A stretch of DNA of 64,000 bases from Dreissena polymorpha (Eukaryota > Mollusca > Bivalvia > Myida > Dreissenidae). The stretch is from assembly GCF_020536995.1 (NCBI RefSeq), contig NC_068360.1, positions 14,186,178-14,250,177 on the forward strand, in the 5' to 3' direction. Within the stretch, counting starts at the first letter, position 1, and every line of letters starts with the position of its first letter. The position numbers and the translations under genes were made by a program. Shown here piece by piece: positions 47,301 through 59,300 of the stretch. The notes under the pieces are model-generated. The model saw nothing but the letters and a program-made list of their open reading frames with translations. It searched no databases and was not told where the DNA came from.

Positions 47301-50300
47301 CATAATGTTTATCTTGATGAAATCTGGTTTGGGATTGTATTTGGGTCATCTTGGGTCAAAAACTAGGTCACTAGGTCAAATTATAGAAAAACCTTTTGTA
47401 GACAATAGAGGTCACAGTTTTCATCCAATCTTCATGAAATATGGTCAAAATGTTTGTCTCGATAAAATCTGGGTTGGGATTTTATTTGGGTCACCTGGGG
47501 TCAAAAACTAGGTCAATAGGTCAAATATTATAAAAACCTTGTGAAGACAATAGAGGTCACAGTTTTCATCCAATCTTTATGAAATTCGGTCAGAATGTTT
47601 ATCTTGATGAAAACTGGGTTGGGATTGTATTTGGTTAGTCAGGTAAGCGATTCATGGCCCTCTTGTTTTAATAATACATTTTGCGGAGACGAATGTGTTC
47701 GCCCGGCTAGCCCAGTCGGTATAGCACGATAATGTTAAACACGGGGTCGTGGGTTCGAGTACCATGTAGGGTAATACTTTTTTCCCTATTATTGAATGGA
47801 TTTATTTAATTCTTGGACAGAACATCCCTTTGGACAAGACCTTTCTGTTGACTTTTTTAGCTTAACCCCTTTTTGACGTTGACCTAAAGTATCCCATTGC
47901 TCAAAAACTAACATTTGCCTACTTACTTGATACTGAATGGATTAACTTTATACTTTGACACACACGGAGACCCGTGTACTTAGGCAAGAACGATCCAGAA
48001 ACCTTACTGTACTTATTAGAAATTACTGCAATGCTTGTTTTTATCAAATTTATGTCAAGTTTTGAACTGGGTTGACTTTTTTACCTTGAACCTTGGTAGA
48101 CATTGACCTTTAGTATTCAATTGCTCAAAAACTAACATTTGTCATATCTTACTTGATACTGAATGGATTTACTTTATACTTTGACACACACTGAGGCCCG
48201 TGTACTAAGGCAAGAAGGATACATAAACCTTACTGTACTAATTAGAAATTACAGCAATGCTTGTCTTTATCAAATCTATGTCAAGTTTGGAACTGGGTAA
48301 GTATATTATATCTTCGCAGTTTAGCTTTTAATTGGCAAATACGACAATGACTTGTTTTAAAAAGCAGAATTTACATTTAACCCCAAAAGCTTAATCATAT
48401 TATGTTGATTGCCTGTCACCCTTCCTTACTTCCATATGTTTTCTTCAAAAAAAGGTGATTGGTTGGCACCACGGTGTATAGTGTTTTAAGGACCACAAAA
48501 TTTGAGCAAAATCGCCCACCACTACTTTGAGTACTTTGATTTATATTTATTATTGCTGTTTTATATATTTGATACCCGACAATTGCTCACGAATCTTATC
48601 TTTTCCACATCAGTGCTGCTGTAATAAACAAGTTGATACCGGAAGGTCCCGAAGAGGAGGCATTGTTCAAACTCGGTGAAGGTATTTAAGCCAATACTAG
48701 TATCAAGAGTTTTCACTTCAATCCAAATACTACACGCCTTTTCTGAAATGACAAATTTCTAAATATGTGTCAGTATGAAAAACCCTAATAAGGTGTATGT
48801 TAAGATAAGGTCCGACTATAGGAACACTACAGACAACACACTATTGTACTATTGAACCTTCATAAACATCCACATGTAAATATGTTAGTCATTATTTGGC
48901 TATTTTGTTATTATTCAATAGAAGACATACAATGTATACCTGTATATGATCATAAAACAAAGTGAAACCATGTAGCAACAATAATGTTCAGACATGTTAC
49001 ACAAGATATGCTAATATATTTTTTTGACTTTGTGGTTTCCTTAAGCAAAAAAGGTTAATAATAAATAAATATGTATTTTTTGGTTGCTTTTGATAGATGT
49101 TTTTTTAGAAAAAAAGGATAAAATTCCAAATCAAACAGAATAGTTATGAATACGGATGAGTTGCATAAAGTGGATAGAAAACATACTGGACTTGTTTATG
49201 AAAGTTTAATGTGTTTCCATTTTTGTTCAAATATATAAAGTGTATCCTTGTTTAGGGCTATTTCTTTTTCAATTTTAATCTTCAGTTTTAAATAATTGAT
49301 GAAGCAGTTCATTGTAGGTAGTAGTTTTCTGCATTTCATAATGAATATTAAATATTTCATTAATATAATTATGTAATTCACAGCGTTATTAAACTCTTGT
49401 ATTTTGAAGGTATTGACTCCTTAACTGATGTCTAAGAGAGATAGTTGAACATTTAATTGTTGTTTCTCTAGAAAGGTTGTCAATTGATTCCATAGAGATT
49501 GAATATGTTTACAATCCCAGAAAAGGTGTTCTATTGTTTCAATATGTTCACTGCACATATCACATAGATTTGTGTTGAATAGTTTGCACTTAAAAAGATA
49601 TTTATTTGTAGCTATGACTATGGATGTATTTATATTGAAAATGTCTCAGTGTGCTATCAGAAGTTGATTTATATGGCGTGACAAATATTTGTTTCCAATT
49701 TAATTCTTTTTTTCCAAGAAGGTTTTGCTATTTAGTTTGAGCTTTATAGTTTTCGGCAGGGGTTTTAATTTGTAGTGTTTAAAATATTTTGTTTGTCCTG
49801 TTTTGTTTTGCAATTATGTTTTCTACGAATGTTTTTTGAGTACATGGTGTGTTATTTGTATTGGTAGCAGCTTTGATATGTATAGGTATACTTTTGATCA
49901 ATGTGTAGTACATTAGGAAATTACAAGAAGGTATTCCGAATATGTAGCAAAAGTTATCAAAAGAATATTATTCTGTAGTCGTACAATTGATCTACATATT
50001 TTATGTTTCGTTCGAACCAATCTTTATAGAAAAACGTTTTATTGTTAGTAGTTATGTCTCTATTGTTCCATAGAATGATTTTACTGTCTATTTTAGTTTC
50101 TAAATTATGAGTAACTCTTAACCATGCCGATAAAACATTCGATAGAAATATGTTTTTGGTTGAAATTTCATCCAAGATATTATTGTCGATATTACATTCA
50201 AAAAGTAAGGAGTCACCATCTTTTTTAAGAATTTTCTGGTAGAATAATTTCCATTTACTCGTATTGGTATTATCCAAATATCTTTTAACCCAACTGCATT

Positions 50301-53300
50301 CTACTGATTGAATTAATTGACATCGTTTAATTTTATCATGTTTACCGTCCCAATATGAAATTAACTATTTCTGATTTTATATCTTCAATAATATCATTTG
50401 GTGGGTTTGGTAGAACTGTTAGTGTATAAATTAATTAAGGAAGTGCAAACGTTTTTAAACGATAAGTGTAAGTTTATGATGTTGCCATGATTTTAAACAA
50501 TTTTTAAATTTTTGTAATTAGACATTATGTTTTTTAGAATTGTTTCATTTTCATTGTTTGTAAAAGTTTTTCCTAACGTTGTTGCTTCATCTGATGTCCA
50601 GTTGAATTTCATTTCTTTTTTAAGATGAATATTACTTTGTTTGAATTTACCAACTCGTAGCACAGTGCATTTAGTTTTGTTTAGTTGAAGACACGATGCC
50701 ATTCCAAAAAGGGTGAGCGATTCTATAAGATTATTGAATGAGTCACTACTGTCATTTAAGAAATAAGTTGCGTCGTCAGCAAATAGGAACTGTTTAATTT
50801 CTTCGTCAGGTTCAAGCGATATTCCCTTTATATGTTTATTTGATTGGATATAGTGTGATAGATACTCGATACATATAATAAATAGGGAAGATGAAAGTGG
50901 GCATCCTTGTCTTACCCCTCGTTCGATGTTAAAACTGTTTGAGAAAAAGCCATTGTTAATAATTATACTGTTAATATCGGTATAAAATAGTTTTTAATTA
51001 GACTTTCGCCGAAATTCATATTTTCTAAGCAAGAGAACAAAAACGAGTGGTCTAGTGAATCGAAAGCTTTTTCGAAATCTGCAAAAAAATGAGGCCAGAA
51101 TTGTTTGGTTGGTTGAAATAATTTATGCATTCTTGTATCAGACGTACGTTTTCACCAATGCAGTTTTTGGCTATTAGTGCATAATAAACTTTATTTAGTC
51201 AGCATACATGTATATGTTAGGTTCGCCCAGAATTATGTCATGAACATTTTATATATACTTTAAATGTTTTTGATCCGCTGAGCTTTGAAAATTTTGGATT
51301 TTAGAGTAATACGTTATGTTGATGAGTTCTAAACATGTATGCAGCGAAAAAGAAACACGCATTTATGCATATTGACGCCTATCAAATGATGATTCAATTC
51401 GTGTGCATTTTTACAATTACCGCATGCATTCAGTATTTAACAAAGAAACCAGGATCTTGTAGTCAATCCTTACCATGGGCAAAATTCTTCCGTTGAAGGT
51501 AGAAAAACACTGAACACGATATTCTATCAACAATAATTATATATAATGACCTGGTAGGCGAACTTTGAATACCCGTCACAACTGCATATCAAATGCATAT
51601 GGTTAATGTGTTTAATTCTTGTTAGAAACAAAGGCAAAGCGGATGTTGGAAAGTCAGAAGACATTGTTAAAGACCCCACCAGACGAGAATGAACGTCTGC
51701 TGATACATAACTTGTTCCTTGAGACCCTTGATCCGAAGTATGTTTGAAACGACTACCGTTAACAGTTCTTGTTTTGTATTGCCATGATAAGCTGACCAAG
51801 TATACATTTTAGCTGAAACATGCACTGCATCTATCAATTAATTAAAATTTCTATGAAAACCATCGATTTTCCTTGCATTTTGCATTATATCACATAGGTA
51901 TGTTCCATAATCCGATACAAAATGATAAAATGTACTTCTTACAGGCTAACAATGGTTTGGTTTTGTGTTCAACGTTAAAAAGGAGTCTGTATCTGTTCTT
52001 TGTACTCATGTGATAAGCATGCCATAGTTGCATAAAACCGCAACACAAATGTTAATTTAACTTGAATGATTTTGCAGTAACGCTCGTTTACCAATGATGC
52101 TAATTTTCAATTATAAATCATATTTCCGAAACGTAATAGTCGTCACTAGTGTTGGTTTCGATTTTAGAGCATCTACGTTCAAAGTTCGGGTGAAGCCAGA
52201 ACGCTCTGTTTGGATGGAAGATACACTTCTGAAGAACCTGGTCATTTGTATGCCAGAAGTAGGTTGTCACTTAAAAATTGTTTGATTTACTGTTAGAAGC
52301 TTCGACTATCGCTTTAGTCTGTTTGTTTGTGTGTGTGTGTGTGTGTGTGTTTGTGAGTTCATATTCACAATGGTCACGATGTTCTCGTACTTTTTACGGT
52401 AACACCCTGAGGGTGAATACAAACAGGACAAACATGTAGTAACACAATTATATAGCTTTAAATGTACCACGATTTACACGTTTTTTTTAAACTTAATTTA
52501 ATCCCTAATGCTGAGCCTATATTGAAATGTTGAATCGTATTTGAAGGAGAAAACAAGAATTTTTATGTGTGGTCTACTCACATAATATTGGGTTTGACCC
52601 CGATGACGATATAAAATGTTTTATCGTTATGTTTTCATATATGAATTAACGATGGTTTTTTTATTAAAATATATTTACGCTAGTTATATGTGTTTGATTG
52701 TACTTACTTGTATAACATACTATGCAATGTTGTTGTGATCGGGAAGGGCCTTGGATGGTTTTAGGTATTTCATTGTACATGTATTCATATATGCATCACA
52801 TATTTCACTTGGTTTGATACAAATTAATCGAACAATAATCTAAGCTATACATCAGCATTTAAGATATATGCGTCCATATTCACGCGTATTCATTATGTAA
52901 AGTGGAATTGGATTTTTGTTGATTTTTGTTAAAAGAAAAGTATGTTTTTTATTCTCCAATTTTTATTTACCTCCTCCATAAAATGTGCAACAAACAGTTA
53001 AATGTAATTCAAGTTATTTTATAATGATATTTGTTGAGATGTCTTAACATCTTATTGATTACTGATTATATAGAAGAGGCGAATTTGGTATGTTCATGCG
53101 AATGCATATACAACCAGGAATGTGGTATCGGCTTAGTATTAGAATAATAAATACTAACACGTGTTAAAAAACTTCACTTTTAGCAACGTAATCTCTACAA
53201 CAAGATCTTCGGCGGTTTTCTGATGCGAAAGGCATTTGAGCTGGCCTATGCAAATGCTTGTCTCCATTGGTGAGTGTTATAGACTCTAAATCAGTGCGTA

Positions 53301-56300
53301 AATATTTAACCAAACGATTCACGAATATTCTAAATAAAGGCGGACTATATTGATGGCTCCGTGCAATACATCAGCATTCAAAGTATGCCTACCAATGTTT
53401 TGAGCTTGACCTATGATTAAGGATTTACACATATTTGTATATGACTCTTCAAACCATTTATCTATCTTTGTCGAAGGTGGTACGCCTGATTTTAATCTCT
53501 AATAAGCTTTACCTTTAAATATGTCAAGTTAATTATATAGCAAATGTATGTTGTGTTGGGTGTGTTTAGCATATTCGGCGACATTAAACTGTGTCAGTTA
53601 TTGTCCAGTCATCCATTTTCCTTGGCAAGCTGGTATACAAGTAACATGACTATCATACACATGATGGCAATGAGGAAGATGGTTATGATGTTACCGCTGT
53701 AATTACATAAAGATAAACAAGTACTTTTTTGCACATATGCCCGGTTCTTTTAAAGATACAATTTGTTGTAGTAAAGGTCGAGCTAAAGTCCTGGTGGTCG
53801 ACGATATCGCCTTCAAGAAATCGGTGGAAGTAGGCTCGTTCTTGTTCCTTTCGTCACAGGTATATTGTGCTTACTAATTGTTCATATTTGTGCGCGGGCA
53901 TCTATGTATTTATGTACTATTCCGATCGTCGTTAAAAGCTTTATGGTAGGCTCAATATTATTCTAAATAGTTGCGTCCGTGTATTTGATAGTCTACGCTT
54001 AATCCAAATCTTTGTATCCGGAACTATGTTTCAAAACTCACTGCTCATAGTTGATAGATCCATACAAATATCGCAGTATTATATAAAATTGTTGCGTTGC
54101 AGACACTATATTTAAATTCAGGCCTGATAATTTTCCGGCCTGGGCCGGATTTCAGGTTTTTAAATTTGCTCAGAACCGATTTTGAGATTCACGCAAATCC
54201 GTTGAGAAATTTTGGAGGATGGGGGGGGGGGGGGGGGGCGAGCTACCTTTTTACGACAAGGGTTCTCGGAGATACCTTGGAGAATCTGAATCGGTAGCCG
54301 GTAAATATACCGCACCGATCAATGGCCGATAAACGCTTATGACGTCATGTTAGTTTTTCAGGCTTTCAAGTAACTCGGATACATGAAGAAAATTTTACGG
54401 AAAATTTTGAATTTTGGCGAACTAAAACGAGCAGCAGCAAATTGTATCTTCAATCGCATTATTTCTTCAGGTAAGTTTGTTTAAATTAATATTATCTATG
54501 TAGCAGGGAGAGTTTTGTTTCTGTCTTAGACAGAAACAAGCATCCATGACGAATATGCCTACATTATTCAGAAATGACATGTCACGATCATTTAAAGTTT
54601 CATGATTGACTCGTGAAAGTTTGAATTGATAATGCTATTTTATTTTTGAGAGCTTTTAATATTTTAAGAAATATAATGTCACGGCATGAATGTCATGGCT
54701 GCAGTCCCATCCTCTTCCTTTTCTCTGCCTTTTCCCTGCTTTACTGGCCATGCACTTTGATGCTGATTGGGACTGGTCCTATTTAAACCATTTGTCCAGA
54801 AATTATGAGCCCAACAGCATCAAGTGTCACCGATAAAAACACAGATTAGAAGGGGAAGTCATGCCCAATTTTTCAATTTAATGGAAACTTTTTTTTTTTA
54901 ACCAGGTTTTCCGAAGGAAAAAACTGGTTATTAGATTGGCGAATGCGGGCGGGCTGGCGGAATAAGCTTGTCCGGGCCATAACTATGTCGTTCATTGTCA
55001 GATTTTAAAATCATTTGGCACATTTGTTCACCATCATTGGACGGTGTGTCGCGCGAAATAATTACATCGATATCTCCAAGGTCAAGGTCACACTTTGAGT
55101 TCAAAGGTCAAAAATGGCCATAAATGAGCTTGTCCGAGCCATAACTATGTCGTTCATCGTCAGATTTTAAAATCATTTGGCACATTTGTTCACCATCATT
55201 GGACGGTGTGTCGCGCGAAATAATTACGTCGATATCTCCAAGGTCAAGGTCACACTTTGAGTTCAAAGGTCAAAAATGGCCATAAATGAGCTTGTCCTGG
55301 CCATAACTATGTCATTCATTGTGAGATTTTAAAATCATTTGGCACATTTGTTCACCATCATGGGACGGTGTGTCCCACGAAAGAATCACGTCAATATCTC
55401 CAATGTCAAGGTCGCCACGACTAAAAATAGATTTAAAAAAAAAAAAACTTACAAAGGGGGTTTATTTTTTTTGGTCATTTCAAAAGTTCAGTTTTAGTTT
55501 TCTCCCTTTATCAGATTTTTTTTTCACAATGAAAACCTGGTTTTGTGACAATTTTGTCCCTTGTTTTTAATTTGTACTGGATCCGTGATTTTTTTTGCAT
55601 CTGCTTAGCATAGTTGCCACTGTCTGTGTATGCTCTGTAATATTTGTTTACACCTCTTATTTACTTACACAAATTTTAGTGGATATTTTGTTATATAAAT
55701 GTCTAGAAACAAATTCGTATTTATTTAAAAGAAATTGGTGGATATTTTATTTCTTAAAAAAAATATCTGACTTTTAAGCAGACAATTCTAAACTTTTTAA
55801 ATTACCACATCTGATGTTATAATATCATTCATAATAGTTTTATGTATATTTGCCTTATTAAAAGCATCGGGCCAATCAGCAGTGAAGTATTTTGCCAGAG
55901 CAGATGTACTGTATAGTCCAGTCCGGGCTAAAATGGTGCAGAACATTACAAATGCCAGTGGAGAATACCGTCACATTATTCAGAGGAAGAAACAGGAGAA
56001 AGACCAGATCAGCAAAGAACTGATCATTAACACACAAAAGCCACCCTCCAAAAGAACAGCCATGGATATGATCAGCACCTAGCTAAAAGACAGAGGCAAG
56101 ACCATGTTGACAAACTTGACAGTGTACAGACTGGTGGGAACAAGGAATGAACATCAGAAGAAGCCATTTGATATAAACAAATAGAAAGATTAAGTAATCA
56201 AACTCATTTTTCAAAGGCATCATATGATTTCAAGATGCAATTAGTTTGCCATTGGTTTGAGATTGATGCTATCAATGTATAAAGTGTACATCATCTTAGT

Positions 56301-59300
56301 TAGTTAGTTACAAGTTTATCAAGTGTTTGAACAATTGTTGTTAAATATTGAAATAATTAGATGTTCCTTTATTCTTTATCTAGTCATTTATTGATAACTT
56401 GGAAGTGTTCAGCCTCTGGACTAGTCATTCATTTAATTAGATCAATGTGCTATCGATGTAGTTATCTTGTGTACATAACCTAAGGACAAAATGTATGTTA
56501 CAAGTTTATCAATTGTTTTAACTGTTGTTGTTTTGTATTGAAATACTCAAATGTTCCTTGTCTTCTTGTTAACAACTGAGTCATTTCTTGATACCACAAG
56601 CATTCAACTCTTTTGACTAGTGTTGCTTTGAATTACAACTATGTGCAATCAATGAATGCAGTGTACATTACCCTTGTACATTTCAAAAAAAGTCAATTGG
56701 TTTAACAGGGCTTGAATTACTTTTTTTTTTCAACTCGCAAAAAATTGCTAGTTGTTAATATTTCAACTCGCATTTTTTATTTCCAACTCGCAATACAAGT
56801 TTTCATAATAATGCATCCTTTGGTTGATAAAAAGTGATTGGCGATGTTCACTAAGCACTGAAAGGATGGACCTATGTTTATTTTAACTAAAAACTTCAAA
56901 GCAACATTGTAACACAATTGAGTGTAAAGAGTATTTTTTTTTATATCAGTTATATCATCCAAAGTTAATGCCTCGGTCCATATGGGGCGACATCTGGCCT
57001 TTTGCTACTGTTGCCACTGATCCACCACCTATTCACAGCTCTGCGTGGCTGGAACCCCTCATTATCTCTGATAGAGATTCGCATTAATTGGTCCATCCTT
57101 TCAGTGCTTAGTGAACATCGCCAATCACTTTTTATCCTTTTCATAACAGAAAAGCATCTTTCACACTCAGCATTGCTGAGGGGGTAGAGACCAATCAGAT
57201 GAATCGCAGAACATCTTACACACATTGCCGTCTTGGTCTCTCTCCGTGTTCAAAGTTATTTTTAGCTCGTCTTCCCATTTCTTAACTGTTTTGGCATTTC
57301 TTTTTATCTGGTTCGGCCTCGGCTTTTTTGTCTTCCACAGAGGAGACGGAGGAATTCGCCACAAAAAAGCTAGTTATTTTTTTAGTAGACGACATTTTTG
57401 AGTTTTTAAATCGTCTGCTAAACGTGTTCCGTCTATTTATAAGAATGAGGAATTAACGAAATGAGCTTCGTTTTAAAAAAAACTTCATACTGAATAACTA
57501 TCGCCAATTTTCACTTAAGAAGGGAATAACATACTTTCAATTGCAATAATATAATTTTCAATGTTCTTTACTAACTATATCGGCAGAAAGATACAGTGCA
57601 GAGCGTAAATATATTTTAAAAAATATTTCGTAAAATTATTTCTGCTAGAACGGAAGTAACCGCTGAAATACATTATGCAAATTAGGGTAATTCCAATTTT
57701 CAGATCTATTTTTAGATCGAAACTAGACGGGGTTTAATTATTTTCGTACTTGGTCGGAAGACTTTCGATCGGCGAACAAATCTTGTATTTAATCCAAGAT
57801 CTTTAAGCACCTTGTTTGTTTTTTCCCCAACTCGCAAAAAATGGCGAGTATCTAAATGTTGCACTCGCATTTTAGACGTGTTTTTTAAAATGTACTCGCA
57901 AATGGCCTGTTTGCGAGTGCTTAATTCGAGCCCTGTTTAACTATTTGGTTTTGTTTTGACAAGACTTTTAATGAAACATAGCAAAGTAGCTCAAATATTA
58001 ATACTACAAGTATATGCACTTAAATATTGAAATTGCTTGCATATTTATTTTTTAAAGGATATGATGTACCTCAATTTTGTATTAGTCATATATTGAAATA
58101 ATGAGCCTTCAGCTCTTTTAACTAGTCATGCATTGAATTGCACTCATTATGTAGCTCTGCTTCAACTCTTACCTTGGTAGTCAAATTATAAGTAAACATT
58201 GTGCAGCTATATTTCAACAAATGAAACTGTTTTAACTAGTCATATATTGAATTATATGTGTCATTGTGTATCTAAACTTTTTATGCTGTTGGTTTGAAAT
58301 ATACTTGAATAACTTGACAATGTGTTACTTGTATGACTTAATTATGATAGTTTAGTTTTTTTGGGTGCAAGGAACATGAATGTTTACAAAATTTATATTA
58401 AGTACATTGTCTTAAAACAAATCATTTTTTGATCAGAAGTAAATGATTTCTGTTTATTTTAATGAGAGAATGATACTGAATTTATTTTTATCAGAAACAG
58501 AGCCCCCAACACCCAAAAGCAGTTATGTGCCAGAGATGTAAGATATGTGTCAGACAGCATTGATTTTCAGTATAAAATAAATTAATCATTCAGAGTCTAA
58601 AGGCTTTCTGAGAGCCTGACAAATAGGTTTTAGAATGCTCAAAATCATTTTCGTCCGGGGGGCTTCGCCCCCCTTGCCCCCCTACCAGGGCGTTGCCCCT
58701 GGACCCCCTTGGGGACCTAGGCGGCCCCCAAACCCCCGACCAAAGTTTTTCAGGCCTGGCCTTCAGCCCTTAATATCAGGCCTGATATTACTATAGCTTT
58801 ATTTTAAACTAAGCACGTTTTTAGCTCGGCTGTTTTCGGAGAAAACCCAAGGTATTGTCATAGCCGCTCCTTCGTCCGCGTCGTGCTTAAACCTTAACAT
58901 TGGCTCTAACATCAAAGTGCTTCCACCTACAACTTTGACACTTCATATGTAACTGCACCTTGGCGAGTTCTACACGCCACACCCATTTTTGGGTCACTAG
59001 GTCCACGGTCAAGGTCACCGTGACCTCTAAAAAAATCTTCTTACAAGCTTTCATTTATTCAAAACTGTACTCGCAGCCGAGCGTTGGCATCTGCTATGCG
59101 GTGCTCTTGTTGTCATTTTGTAACAGCATGATTGACTGTCGCCTGGTGGAGATCGTATACTCGACGTTGACGACACTGGTCTGAATCTTGACAATAAGTT
59201 CAATTTTGGGTCCGATCTTTGTGAAAACTAAGGCACCGGGTCAAACCATAGAAAAAACTTTCTTAACACTGTTAATATCTCTTCCAATACCGTATTACGA

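Larger units (their letters stand above)
54118..58793. mobile_element. Putative large TIR DNA element of unknown family
   Basis: The left end TTCAGGCCTGATAATTTTCC and the right end ...AATATCAGGCCTGATATTA are inverted over about 11 bp (CAGGCCTGATA), each followed inward by a further GGCCTG-type inverted segment. Inside are possible exons: MKKILRKILNFGELKRAAAN (54383-54470, followed by GTAAGT) and 55862-56083 (KYFARADVLYSPVRAKM). A striking GC-rich stretch lies at 58657-58735 (GGGGGGCTTCGCCCCCC). No clear target duplication. The region is absent from the left arm's intron 11. Boundaries and family are tentative. Confidence 0.4.

Noticed and set aside
46159-47511. Repeated 70-130-residue frames that look like a repeat protein
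   Set aside because: They are translations of a 155-165-bp tandem repeat whose unit happens to stay open. There is no start context, domain or splice structure, and sister repeats do not keep the frame.
47701-47773. Functional tRNA-Lys gene
   Set aside because: Anticodon arm and acceptor pairing are damaged and repeat sequence follows directly.
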